Notes under the pieces: model-generated
Told to the model about the DNA's origin: nothing
The model's database searches: none
Seen by the model: only the letters and a program-made list of their open reading frames with translations
Origin: Fistulifera solaris
Taxonomy: Eukaryota > Bacillariophyta > Bacillariophyceae > Naviculales > Stauroneidaceae
Assembly (NCBI GenBank): GCA_030295235.1
Contig: AP026151.1
Span: 1-64,000, forward strand
Direction: 5' to 3'
DNA length: 64,000 bases
Part shown: positions 11,453 through 22,573 of the stretch, piece after piece
Position numbering within the stretch: position 1 is the stretch's first letter
Layout of the letters: each line of letters opens with the position of its first letter
Made by a program: the position numbers and the translations under genes

Positions 11453-12490
11453 TGAGGGTGCGGTGTCGTAATCTTATTTGCTGCGTCTGCGACGTCTTTC
11501 GTCTTGTCAATTATTGATAAGAGACTCTCTAGAGACTCCGTAGCGTCGTGTCTTCAAATGAGATCAAAAGCAAAGAAGACAGCCCCCGATGTAAGGTTAC
11601 AAGGAAGCCTCTTCAGAGTCTATATGCTCTATCCTGCTTTAACTTTCACATCCTTCATGTTTCATGTTCATTTGTCATCGTCATCGTCTCTTCATCAAAC
11701 TTCCGCCGAAAAGTCGGAACTGTTGCCGAGATAGGAAGCACTCGGAACCTCGGAACAAAAGAAAAAGAATGACTGTGACACGTCAATAATTGACGTGTCA
11801 CGTGTCACGTGTTAACCTTCATTTCTGTGCAATTTTTTAATTCGAAAAAGGAGTAATATCATATTTGCTAGGTTTCAAATTACGAAAAAGGCAAATAAAT
11901 AGTTAACAAATAGATAATTCAAAACATTGGATCTTTTTCGCTGAATCCGAGCAGGTTTTGTAGTAAATCACGTCTGAAAATGCAAACTCAACATTACACT
12001 ACTGTTTATTGGATCATAGTCGATAGTGGATAGTACACCATAAGAGAAACGAATTTCGAAGGAATAGTACCTGGTACCTGGTACTGGGTACTGACATTCT
12101 TCTTTACTCTTTTCAAGCAAAGAATTCGATACATTTAAGTTGGATACACATTCATGTTATGGTAAAAGCATCTGTTATTTTGTCGTTGGGCAAAAGGCCA
12201 AAGCACAAACTGACCGAGCGAACAGCTAAAAGCTAAACTTAATAGTAAAGTGGTGAAAGCAACAAACAACGGGCTACATGGTAACCCAGCCAAAGGCCAA
12301 ACACCAAACACTGCTCAGCGCTTGAAAACAAAAGGCCCCACTCGGAATAACCATCGAAAGGCCTCTATTGATGTTCTGTTGCTCATTGTAGTTAACAGCA
12401 AATCCTTCATAGCCTTTGTTATCTTGGTTTCTGGCTTATTTTCCCCTCGATTGTTGAATTTCAATTCATTGATTTTCGCACGATCTCAAC
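11453..12490. other. Divergent promoter region
   Basis: Spacer between the minus-strand RING gene and the plus-strand heat-shock factor. No coding sequence is supported. It contains the ACGT palindrome at 11775-11811 and a cluster of TACCTGGTA motifs at 12068-12091. Confidence 0.6.
11775..11811. promoter_or_regulatory. ACGT-core palindrome with paired CACGTG boxes
   Basis: GTGACACGTCAAT (11775-11787) and its exact reverse complement (11789-11801) flank a single A, a perfect 13-bp inverted repeat. It contains TGACGT/ACGTCA cores and is followed by two overlapping-phase CACGTG boxes at 11799-11804 and 11806-11811. Such cores are bound by bZIP and bHLH factors, and TGACGT is the core of the diatom CO2/cAMP-responsive element. 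It lies about 320 bp upstream of the RING start and 680 bp upstream of the heat-shock factor start. Confidence 0.6.
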
Positions 12491-13579
12491 ATGTCTGATT
12501 CGCTGCTTACCGGAGGACCCGAATCGTTGCGGTGCGGCTCTTCTGCACTTGGCATCGACGCGGCAAGCATTCTCCCTTTGATCGTGTCTCTCCAGATCAA
12601 TATCCAGCGTTTGCCCGTGAAAACGATGCTACGCTTTCCTTTCCGGAAAAGGTAGGCTAAAAAGGGCGTTTTAAGTTGTTAAGGAGGTTGTTTACTTCAT
12701 CGTTTACTCACTCTTTCATGCTGCAAATCGACTCAACGCAACACAATATCAAAGTTAATTATGATGCTCATGCACATCGAGCACGCGTGCATCTCGACGG
12801 GACGAAAACCCGAAGAAGAAGCGATTCATTGGACAAAATCGGGAGATGCTTTTGTTGTTCGCGATGAGAAGAGACTTAGTGCGGTCTGGCTTCGTGTCTT
12901 TTTCGGGGATACCAAGTACAGTTCGTTCACGCGCAAGCTCTATAGATGGTCGTTTCACAAAATTAGTCCGTCAGTCTACAATCTTGATCGTAGTCAAGTC
13001 ACGGTATTCGGAAGTATTAACTTTCATCGTGAGAAGAAGCATCTTGTCTTGCAAATGGAAAGTCAGACTGCCGCAAAGCAGCGGCGATCTATCATGGCAC
13101 AGCAGCGAAAGATCAAGCAACAGCAGCTTCTGAAAAACAAAGAAATCAAGACATCTTTCAACGCTGTCCCCGAGAAAGACCAGCAGACCAATTCGTCATC
13201 CGACACGTTACTTGATGGATTCGCGAAAGAGAGAGTGCCGAAGCCAGTAAATACGCAGTCTTCTTCCAATCGTTTCTCAACGCATGATCCGCATCATGAT
13301 ATGATGGAGAGACTACAGAAAGGTCTGGTTCTGGCCAACTTTCTCCGCGAAGGAGGTTATCAGGGATCGCTTTCGAGCTTGCAGCGTTTGCTAGAGCACA
13401 ACGGGACTCAGCACAGCCTTGACGCTGGTGTGAACGCCAGTTCAGCATCAATTGCGGACCAGCCATCACTCGCCATGCAGCTGTTGAAACAGAGAATTCA
13501 GCAGCAACAGGTGCAATACGAGCGTATGCAGATGCAAGCTTTGGCGGCAATGATTCGCAACCGCTTTGCTCAAGAATGA
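12491..13579 (+). CDS. Heat-shock-factor-type transcription factor
   Basis: Nuclear DNA-binding protein of the HSF family, which is greatly expanded in diatoms. I see a GT-AG intron at 12652-12754 that splits the DNA-binding domain as ...LSFPEK | LIMMLMHIEH. The rest of the domain follows: IHWTKSGDAFVVRD, LRVFFGDTKYSSFTRKLY, RWSFHKIS, then NFHREKKHLVLQMES. After the domain come Gln-rich helical segments (KIKQQQLLKNKEIK and LLKQRIQQQQVQYERMQMQA) where other HSFs have oligomerisation repeats. The start is uncertain: ATG 12491 is in a different frame from the spliced domain, so either a one-base indel lies near 12560 or the real start is in an undetected upstream exon. Confidence 0.85.
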
Positions 13580-14491
13580 GGTTTGCCCGACGAAGACCGG
13601 CTCTTCGTCGGTCAAGTCGGCATTATTCCGGCAGTAGGATAAGCTTTCTGTGTGCCTGCATGCTGGATTTGCCCCTCATGTTTTCTGCAGGGTCGCAGTT
13701 CCCGACTGATTTCGTTTCTCGTACAAAACGTGACTCCACGCAAACGATGGATCACCCGGGAACGGAATCAACGTCACAGAGACCTGCGCTCTTGCTAACC
13801 ATGGTGATTGAAACGATTTTTTCTCGAATGACTTCACGCTTTGGCGTGGACGACACTATGAGACAGGAATCGAGATCACCGACCCTTTGTGAAACGTGCG
13901 ACGGTGAATGTTGTTGGTATTCGTCACATGTTACTACTACGTTTTTCATTGATTAGCAACAACTTCGAATGCTGAAGCTATTCGATTGCAGGACATACCT
14001 TGACTGTTTTGTCGAATGACTTCATTCACATGTGTGTGACTGAACGAAATGACGGAGCCGTACAGTGTGCTTGTAAGCTATAGCCGAGCAAAACTTTACA
14101 TTCTATATAATAAATATTAAACATTTAATGTGTAAAAAGGCGATATTGAGAAGAACGAGGAACACTACAAGTACTTGCTGGAAATTTGATCTCTTACTTG
14201 TTTACAGGTCTGCGCTCTAAAAGCCACATGGTGTATCATGCGCAATCTCGTTTGTATTCTCGAAGTCTTCGCTTTGACTTTTCCAATTGGAACAATGCTC
14301 GTGCTCTTACTTCGTTACAGCGATTCTCCACAAGATCACGTGGCGAAACTTGCTTCCGCTTCGAAGGTTGCACGTCATGTTGTTCTTTGGGCGATGAGTG
14401 ATTGTCAGCAAAGTGCCCAGGCACGGAACCTCCGTCTGGTCTAACTCGACTTTTCGTCGAGGCTCCAAAGAACGACACTATTGGTACTGAT
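13580..14491. other. Spacer between convergent genes
   Basis: Presumably the 3' ends of the HSF gene and of the minus-strand gene. An open stretch at 14236-14478 on the minus strand (RARALFQLEKSKRRLREYK at its end) could be the frame-shifted C-terminus of the next gene. No other gene is supported. Confidence 0.5.
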
Positions 14492-15544
14492 CTACTCGCG
14501 AATCATCATTCGTCTTTTCGACGAGGGATGCAATACAATCCACGAAAGCGAGAGAGGTTCGTCGGGTGTCATTTCATTTTCTCGTCGACTTGGCAATAAG
14601 GGCTGGTTAGACGTATCTTTATCTGTAGTTCTGCCTTTCGATCTTCGTCCGGGAAACTCTAACATGGATTCGGAATTTCCCGTCTTAAGTTCGATCATGA
14701 GTTTATCATACCAGAGATGGGTAAGGTGATCTACCTCGATAGCTAACTCTTCCTCCTTCTTCTCTTCGTGAACAATCAGTTCTAAAGCTATTGGATCGTT
14801 TCCAACAGGCTCTTCTTCAACGCTATGTTCAAAATCTTTCAGTTGACGGTCTACTATCTTTCTTCGAGCTCTGAGTTTCTTGAAAAGCTCATGACTGAAG
14901 GGCAAAAGAGGAAGGCCAAAGCTATCCCTGGGAGGTGTCGAAGCTTGACTAGTACCACTAGATCCAGATTGAGGGCTCGCTGTCCCATGCGCAACGTTGT
15001 TAAGGAAACGTTCCGAGTCTTCATTCGCCCCAGCAATGTTCCTGTCGCTGAAAGAGTCCGAGGTTGAATGAGTTGTTGAGTGACTTGCATACATCGCATC
15101 GCTTCCATTAACGGAGAATACAGTATGCAACGCCGAGTAATGACTCGGAGGCGATGACAATGTTTCATTGTTAGATAATAGAGTGATCGATGAATCATCA
15201 CGGCGATCATCAAAGTCTTCCCACAGGTCTAGCGATATATTCAACAAGTCATCGTCCGGATTCGACAAGTCCATGTACTCTTCAGCTTTCGCAATGTCAA
15301 GCAGACTATTTCGGTATGATTTCGGATGATTCGCCGAAGTTCGCGTGCTGTATGTTCCGCTGCTAGTTGTGCTGTAACTGTTGTAGCTGTCGACACTTTT
15401 CATTTGATTCCCCCAAGTGGGTGCAGCAATTCCAACGAGACCCTCATTCTCGTTGCCCGTGACATTGACTGCAGTATCTCTTGCCGATTGTATCAATATC
15501 TGAGAAGGCGAAAGAAAGTAAGTTGGTTTCGTTTCTGCGTTCAT
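14492..15544 (-). CDS. Uncharacterised Ser/Thr-rich protein
   Basis: A 350-aa protein I do not recognise, with a normal ATG. The first 200 residues are polar and probably disordered (runs of S, T, N, D), with an acidic patch YMDLSNPDDDLLNISLDLWEDF cut here to its key pattern: DDDLLNISLDLW. A more ordered helical segment follows (LFKKLRARRKIVDRQLKDFE, then EELAIEVDHLTHLWYDKLMI). The Cys-free, Ser-rich character suggests a soluble regulatory protein. A one-base shift at the end would add about 75 basic residues. No membrane segment is seen. Confidence 0.6.
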   Translation of the reverse strand: MNAETKPTYFLSPSQILIQSARDTAVNVTGNENEGLVGIAAPTWGNQMKSVDSYNSYSTTSSGTYSTRTSANHPKSYRNSLLDIAKAEEYMDLSNPDDDLLNISLDLWEDFDDRRDDSSITLLSNNETLSSPPSHYSALHTVFSVNGSDAMYASHSTTHSTSDSFSDRNIAGANEDSERFLNNVAHGTASPQSGSSGTSQASTPPRDSFGLPLLPFSHELFKKLRARRKIVDRQLKDFEHSVEEEPVGNDPIALELIVHEEKKEEELAIEVDHLTHLWYDKLMIELKTGNSESMLEFPGRRSKGRTTDKDTSNQPLLPSRRENEMTPDEPLSLSWIVLHPSSKRRMMIRE

Positions 15545-16075
15545 TCTTTTAGCTGTTTAGGAGTCTTCCGTTCGTCTGTTGTCTAGGTTGATTTGCTCAG
15601 TGCGCCTTAAATTTGACGAATCGCGACTTTGCCACTTTCAGCTTTCAACGTAAGAAGATCGATTCAATAGAAGATCGATTGGATTGCTTTATCTTGAAAA
15701 GTCTCAATCACTGGCTTTTTCATGAGAGGAAGAGCAATAGCAACGGTGATGCGATGAAACAGAAAACAAAGCCGGCATAACAAACAGCGGTTGGATTTTG
15801 AAAAACAAGACTACTTGTGAGTAATACAGAGCTTCTCAGGTATCGCTGGTTAAGTAGCAAGCGGTACAAAAATAGGCTATGTGAAGAGGCGGAGCTTCGC
15901 AACGTACAAAAATACTTACAAGCCAAAGGAATTTACTTAGGTGAGTGGGTACACGCAACGTTTTCCGGATTCGGCCATCAGTTTCAGTCAAGGGTCAAGG
16001 GTAATAAAACACCACTGATTCGACTAGACACTCTAGACGGATGCAGTCATGCCTTAAAACCAACTATGTTATGAT
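15545..16075. other. Intergenic spacer
   Basis: Promoter side of the upstream minus-strand gene and terminator side of the PqiA-like gene. I see no supported gene; the short open frame at 15817-16074 resembles no known family. Confidence 0.5.
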
Positions 16076-18026
16076 CTAGTCACTCGACCTATCGACGTCT
16101 AGGACGAGACCGCCAAGCACTTTGGTCCAAAGATAGTCTATCTGATAATAGGGGTCATGATTGTAGCGTGTTGCGGCAGCGCTGTTGACGAAATATTGGA
16201 CGAACCCCGAAGAAATAGAATACGCAAGAAGAAGAAAAAATCCCGGACCCATTTCTCCATTGACGCCTAGAATGTCAGATCCTGCATCGCCTGCTAGACG
16301 ATTAATTAATGCATCGAATTTGTACTACCGACGCGGACGAAGCGTGAGAAAATTACAATGTTGTCAACAATGCGCGATCAAAACCGTACCTGAACAATAT
16401 AAACTCCCATTAACAATACGTCAACACTTGCAAATGTCCAAATCGAGTCGCCAAGCCGTAAGATCATGCTATTGGAAACAGCACCGAGCAATGCCAGCAT
16501 TTGTATCAAATGCACAACAAGAGGCGACACGACCACAAGGAGCAAGTACGCCATACATAGTGTCCACATGGCAGGTTCCGCGGAACTGTCACGCATCGCT
16601 TCGTCACTTAAAAGTTCCGTTCCTAAAGTGAAAACGTTGTAGCTTCTCTCGCAAACAACATCTCGTTGCTCTCCTTCGGTTGTTTGAAAACGCAATATTT
16701 CTGAAATCGACCCAACAACATAGAGAGCCATGCTCGTCGCCCATGAAAGCCCAACAAAATAGAGTGCAAACGTCACGCTACGACAAGAATGTCCGGGATT
16801 TGAAGAGTTGTACGCATTTTGAAATTGTAATGCAGCCAATAATGGTCTTTCGACGTCGGCCGTTTCTTGTGTCTCATGGTCGGCCTCCTTATTGTGTTCC
16901 TTCAACGACTCTTGATGCAAGGCTGCCATCCATTCAATGTGCCAAAACTCCCAGAAAGTGGCCACGAGAAATGCAATAATCGCTGGACGTGCTTCGCCAC
17001 GAATCTTAATCGTAGTTTCGCCTATCAACGCTTGGAGCCAAACCCCAACCAGAAGAATGAGAACCACCTTTCGAGCCATAGTCCTGTTAGACACGATGCA
17101 GCATTCATCAACCATTCCTTGCGATGCATACTTACGTAGACGTCAACGAGCGTGTATTTGCCCAGTCGCTTGAGCCATTTCAGCAACCTAGATCTTGTGT
17201 CAATCGAATGTGTCATCCAGGCAAACATGAGCAGAACGTTTTTGAGATACGGCCAAAGTCCCGAAAAGATCACAACGAGAAAGGCCAACAGCTTGGCGTC
17301 TCCATTCCACGCATCTTGCAAAGCGTTCAGAAACTTGATTTCGTACACTGGATAGTACTCAATAGGAGTTCCTTCTTGTTCTTTAGGATCAATGATTATG
17401 CAAGTATCACTTTGTTCTTCTTGTTCTCGACGACGATGACGGTACACATAACGCGCCGAAGAAAAGAATCCAGTGCAATTGTAAAAAACCTGTTGACAGG
17501 GAAGATTGCATGTTTGGCATTGATCTGATTGAGAATCTTGGGCACAGGCAAAGGCACATCCATTCTGCAATCCACACTGTGGCAAGACTGCAAAGCATTC
17601 TGCACATGCGGTCGAATAGCCGAAATTTTCAACGAAGCATTCTGTATTGCATTGCACATCAACAAGACAACCTGTTTGTTGCGAACAGAATGAATTGGTA
17701 ATGCTGCGATTCGCGGCTCCTCCCAGTGCATTCCAGATCTCTGTGTCTTTTAGAGTGCAAGTGCCCGTAGCATTATTTGTTGTGTTTGTATTTATATCGA
17801 CACGAGGCTGATTCGAATAAATGACACCCGAAACTCCCAAATGAGCGTACAGCATTAACGCCGCATTCAAAACCAGTGAAAGCGTTTGTAAATATCCCGT
17901 TCTCTGACTGTATTTTGAAGCCAAAGAAAAGGATGATGACAAGGACGAATCGTCCGTCCGAATATCATCGCTTCGTCGATTTTTCTGCTGCAAATCTTCA
18001 TTCATGTCGTCATTCGTTGCACTCAT
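16076..18026 (-). CDS. PqiA-like multi-pass membrane protein with luminal Cys-rich domain, introns
   Basis: Resembles the paraquat-inducible protein A family of membrane proteins, known in bacteria as parts of lipid-transport systems. A cytosolic polar N-terminus precedes TM1 (LQTLSLVLNAALMLYAHLGV). A domain of about 120 residues with some 18 cysteines follows (GCLVDVQCNTEC, ACAECF, CQTCNLPCQQVFYNC). Next is LLAFLVVIFSGLWPYLKNV and the family signature RLLKWLKRLGKYTLVDVY. A consensus intron (gtaagt, branch ctaac, cag) appears to end that exon near 17137. The second half has more membrane helices (VVLILLVGVWLQALIGETT, LYFVGLSWATSMALYVVG) and DSIWTFASVDVLLMGVYIV, a second signature-like segment. 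A last exon around 16281-16076 gives GVNGEMGPGFFLLLAYS, which fits the family's end. Exon phases disagree by one base at both junctions, so boundaries are approximate. Confidence 0.65.
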
Positions 18027-18466
18027 TCAGTCGCTCGACGCTAAAAAAATCAAAGGATGATTATAAATTAACAAAAAATAAATCATTTTTTGTTCTTGCC
18101 TCTTATTATCGAAAGAATGAAGGCGCCTTCGCACGTTGAGTACCAGGTATGACTATATAAATCGAAGTATAGGCTCGACTTTTCCACGACTAAATATCAT
18201 TCATGAAGTTATGATGCAAGACTCATGACCGAAAAGCAGTCGTGGGAACGGTTCAACCAACACTTTGGACCATAGTACTGGTTGTCGACAAGGAACTGCT
18301 GTCGAAGTAGCAGCGCTCGACATTTTTTTGCTGCTTTCATTCACCATTCATCAGCAACATCATCAATTGCTGCTGCTTACAAACTATTCATTCGATCTCT
18401 TTCCCGTCATTTCATTTCATTTTTTTATCAAAACTGCAACACGTAAACAGAAAGAGGATATTTAAG
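18027..18466. other. Spacer with a TACCAGGTA site and a hairpin motif
   Basis: 5' side of the PqiA-like gene and 3' side of the fasciclin gene. It holds TACCAGGTA at 18141-18149 and one copy of the dispersed hairpin motif GACTG...CAGTC(G/T)TGG at 18221-18245. Confidence 0.5.
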
Positions 18467-20152
18467 TCAATGCAATTGGGGAAGAAGGACTTGATCGATC
18501 GTAAAGACATTGGCATTGCAAGCTCGACTGTTTTCGCTGACAATCCGCGGCAAAGCATCCCAATCGTTTCCTTGTCCCATTTGAAAGATAGAGTCATTGA
18601 CGCAGAGCGTATGCGTATTCTTTCCGTTCACCATTCTCAAATGCTCGTCGCAAACGAGATCCGTTGAATATAAAACATCCTCAACGACAAAATGAAACAA
18701 GAGAATTTTAAGAGGAAGAGAATGCGTTGAATCGAATGTACTTCCAAGACTCGCAAAGGCGTCATTGTTTGGAGCGAAAACAGTCCATTCATGATCTTGT
18801 AAAATCGATGCGAGGTCGCTCTCCGTCAAAATAGCGCAAAAGGTCGACAAATCGTCCGTGTTACACAGCGTCTCGACTGCGATGTTGTGAGAGATAATAC
18901 AAGACGGTCAATCCGAGGCATTCTATTATTTCCAACTTCCATCGTGCAAGGATCAATGCTACGTACCAACGGTTTCACACTCATCTTGAGTCTGCTCTTC
19001 GGGATCGCTAAGGCTTGACGAATTTTCGAGATTTGGAAGGATAACTTGGTTCGTCAAGTGCAGGAGGCCGGAACACGCTTGGATGTCAGGAAAAACGATT
19101 TGAGGCTGCAATTTCTCGGCATTGGCCTCGCCCCGTTTGGAAGATCGTGTCACCATCACACATTGTAGTCGTATTAACGCCATTCGTCATGGCGATGGAT
19201 ACATTGCACTGCAAATCAGAAGAAGATACAACTCCTTCCGTTAAATGATAAAGAAGAACGTTGGTGAGCAGTTCCGTTTCGGAAGCAATGCTGTCTAGTA
19301 AACCGCCAAGAGCCGTGAAAGCTTCGTTGATGGGCGCAAATAATGTCCATGATCCTTCGGCTAAGACATTATCGAGGCCAAGCTGCGTAATCAGTGTGCA
19401 AAGTGTCGACAATAGACTCGAGTCGCATACCATGTCGGCTATTTGATTGAAAAGAAATATGATGTGAGAGATTATGTGGTCGTAGATTCAGCGCAATGCG
19501 TAGATGCAGACGCACCGATGGTTTTGCAATCTGGAACAGTTTGAGGCACCGGTTCGAAAGTCGCTGGTAGGATCACTTCATCTATGATATGAAGGACAGA
19601 ATTACACGTGTTGATGTTGCTGGCGACAATTTGGGGCAGATTGTCCGCACTATTACCGTCTCCGACTTGGTATGTTGTATCGTCTTGACATACAGTGCTA
19701 CTGGTTTGTCCATTCGCCATTTGTATACTGCTTCCGCGAAAGCAAATCGTCGACGAATAGCAATCCGTCAAATGCATGAAACAGAATCAAATCGGTTAAC
19801 ACGTCAGTGTTGTTGAAAATACTCCCGAGATTTTCTCCTATGTTGAAAAACGCATTGTTAGTTGGTACAAAGATGGTCCAGTTGCCCTCGTTCAAAGCAG
19901 ATTCGAGGCCAGTTTGCGTGATGGAAGCAAAGTGTCGATAGAGAGCTGACGCGACAGACAAGTTCACCTGTCGAAAACATAGAAAGCGGAATGAGAAAAT
20001 AGGTAAGCTCACACCCGTCACGTGCTGTCGTCCTTACCGACACTTAAGCACTGCGCCCTTGCAATAGAAAGAATTGAGGCCGTACTCAGAAGATAGCAGA
20101 ACATCATGACTGTGCTTTTGATCCCCAACATGATGCGAAAAGTGCAAGCCAT
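18467..20152 (-). CDS. Secreted protein with three fasciclin (FAS1) domains, one per exon
   Basis: Secreted or surface adhesion-type protein, about 480 aa. Exon 1 (20152-20038) encodes only the signal peptide (MFCYLLSTASILSIARAQC). Exons 2 (19967-19516), 3 (19438-18967) and 4 (18876-18467) each encode one FAS1 domain, with introns of 70, 77 and 90 bp, all in phase 1. Each domain shows L-x-STLC-x-I at the start, then WT(I/L/V)FAP-N-(D/E)AF, LLYHL or equivalent, a short Cys pair and the closing H-x-(I/V)-D-x-V-(I/L)-LP motif (IIDEVILP, LTNQVILP, TIDQVLLP). Linkers end in CKTI or CETV just before each junction. Frame changes of one base occur within exon 2 (at least two) and exon 3 (one). Uniform phase and domain-per-exon layout suggest growth by exon duplication. 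Confidence 0.85.
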
Positions 20153-20559
20153 GTCGACTGAAAATGTTTGTTGACATGTGTGAAGTCTCGATCCAATCTT
20201 GTGTCGATTGGTGTTTCGCAGATACGTGCTTTCGGAGTGGTGATTCGTGCAGAATAAAAATGGGCATAACATGCCGAGGACATTCGTTTTTGTGTTTTAC
20301 GTCTCATGAAAGCTCCACATGGCACCCTGTCGCAGAATCTCTTCGACTACTACACTATGCCCCATCACTACGTCGAGATATCAAAGAATGCTAAGGCCGA
20401 TAGAAAACGGAGAGACATGCCATCGAAAGCAATTCGCATGGATTGGAGTGCCACTGGCATTGGAAAGATAGAGAATCTGATTTGAAAAGAATTCAACGTT
20501 GCAGTTAATCCTAGTTATCGATGAGAATTTTATAAAACGGAAGTATGACCCGATCGACG

Positions 20560-21743
20560 GCGCAAATCTATAAAAAAACCTCGCTTAACATTCAATCCGA
20601 CCCAGCGTGCGTGATGGCTGCACAGTGTCGAAAAGTCAGCGGTGCTACAAGCCATCTCAACTAAATGAATGGTGAGAGGAAGTGGCGTTTCATTAACAAC
20701 CCAAAAAATTCTTACAAGTTAGCAACTCACCGATTGTCCGACAGGAAGTTGGCAATGCTTCTTCATTGGCGCCCGTGTCGTACACTTCGTCCGCCTCGTC
20801 ACGTGTCTTGTAGTCACTGCTATCATTACGTTCGTCCTCCCGTAACTGGCACAGTCTCCTCAGCTTCTTTTTCAACAATTACGTCTTCCATGCTGGGGAA
20901 AATGACTTGATTGACTATTGACGACGAAAACCTGGCCATTGCAGGCAGGGACTGCCAATTGGATTTGCGGCATTGCATCCGGAGAGTTTCCTGCGCATGT
21001 TTGAAAGATTGCGTCGTCCACACATGCCATTAGCCATCGTGATTCTACCGTTGCATTCTAGATAGGTTGAGAGCAACGCGTCATTGACGACGTGTGCACA
21101 ATGCCAAGTGTGTTAGGCGATGTGATCAACCTTTGCAAATGGATGGTTGGAATTGGTGACGAATGAGGAACGAGCTTCACGAATCACCGAACGTTAAGGT
21201 GGAGTTAAAGACGGAATTCTTACTCAAGACTAAGTGGCTCTCAGCTCTCAGTCGATGCAAATCATTGAGCTTGTGCACGAACACTTGTGCCGAGTGCCAA
21301 GTGTGTTTAGCGATGTCATCAACCTTTGCAGATGGACGGGCTCCACCTCGGTATAAACTCCCTTTTGAATGTAAATAGTATTATCAACGAACGACTTACA
21401 ACATTGGAAGAATGACTTCATCTACAGCATGTACCACACTGTTATTACAAGCCGCAAGATCCACAAACGACCAAAGGTTATGCGGTTGCGTCGTTGCCTT
21501 GACCCGCTAGAAAATATCTTTACTCTCACAAAAGGTGCCACTCGTTTGACCATTGGCGATTACCACCTCGCTATCGCATCCTAGATCCGTCGAGTAGACG
21601 GCGCCTCCAACTAAATGATAAATTAGGATGTCGGTCAGGAGATCATTGTCGGAATGAAAGAGTTCGACTAACAACTTACGTGTGATGTGACTTTTGTAAG
21701 AGAAATGTGTCGCAAACATCATCCTCGCAAACATCATCCTCAA
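20560..21743 (-). pseudogene. Decayed tandem copy of the fasciclin gene
   Basis: Fragments of FAS1 domains in the same orientation just upstream of the intact gene. From right to left: LLTDILIYHLVGGAVYSTDL with VVIANGQTSGTFCE, then NNSVVHAVDEVILPML, then CVDDAIFQTCAGNSPDAMPQ with NSQVIFPSMEDV. A linker ending TSCRTIG and a phase-1 donor follow, then the opening of a third domain (ACSTADFSTLC) that trails off by about 20560. First halves of domains are missing and the order includes in-frame stops, so this is a remnant of a tandem duplicate rather than upstream exons of the intact gene. Confidence 0.6.
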
Positions 21744-22573
21744 TCTTCAATCTAAAGTCAGAAAACCAAAGTCAAACTAAAGTCTCAGTGGTATTTGGTC
21801 ACTGATAACTGTTGAATGGCTGGTGACGTGACTTTGACATTTGACATGGAACCTGGAATTGGGATACCTGGTACAGTACCTGGAATTTATTTGTTTGAGG
21901 TTTGAGGCTTGAGGAAATCAACCATCAATCACAGAGTACAACCGTCTAGTCACAACGAGGCATAAGGCATAAGTCACTGACTGTTTTGCTTTATAGAAGA
22001 GGAATACAGCAAAGTGTATAGTAAACAAACACACAAGACACAATTCAGAAACCCTGGAATATTGTTCGTAGTCTCTCTGTCTCTACGATCTACGATAAGA
22101 CGATAAATGACCAACAGTACCATTGATTTGCCCAACAATTTACGTTACCGACAATCGTACATCGCTGGTCGCTGTTCAAAGTTCGACGTTCAAAATTGAT
22201 CGTATTACATATTACATTGCGACGCTTTTCGTATTATATAGAGGGAGAAACTTAAGCCCTCACAGTACGAGGGTTAAGTCTAGTTTACGAATGTCTTGTT
22301 TGTTCACGATTCATCTTGGATTAGTACTTATGTAAAGTGTTCAGTTTTATCGCTGGGCCAAGGGCAGTTGTTGGCATTTATTACTTCAAAAGATGGCGAG
22401 TGGCGAGTGCAATAGTTTCGAACGTTTCCAGCTCGTGAAAATCGCGTTGCCTTAGTTTTCGGCAGCTCCCCCCAAGGACCCAATCGTTGCGCAATTATGA
22501 TCAAAGTTATTTAGAGCAGGATCTCCATGAACTCATGGAAGAGAAACATTGCTATTTCATTTGACGGCTGAAC
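21744..22573. other. Intergenic spacer
   Basis: No gene is supported. It contains TACCTGGTA at 21865-21873 followed by a second GTACCTGG. Many short direct duplications of 6-10 bp are visible. Confidence 0.5.

Noticed and set aside
12250-12498. 82-aa plus-strand open frame before the HSF gene
   Set aside because: Overlaps the HSF leader, low-complexity composition and no homology.
15817-16074. 85-aa plus-strand open frame
   Set aside because: Overlaps the probable 3' end of the PqiA-like gene and has no recognisable feature.
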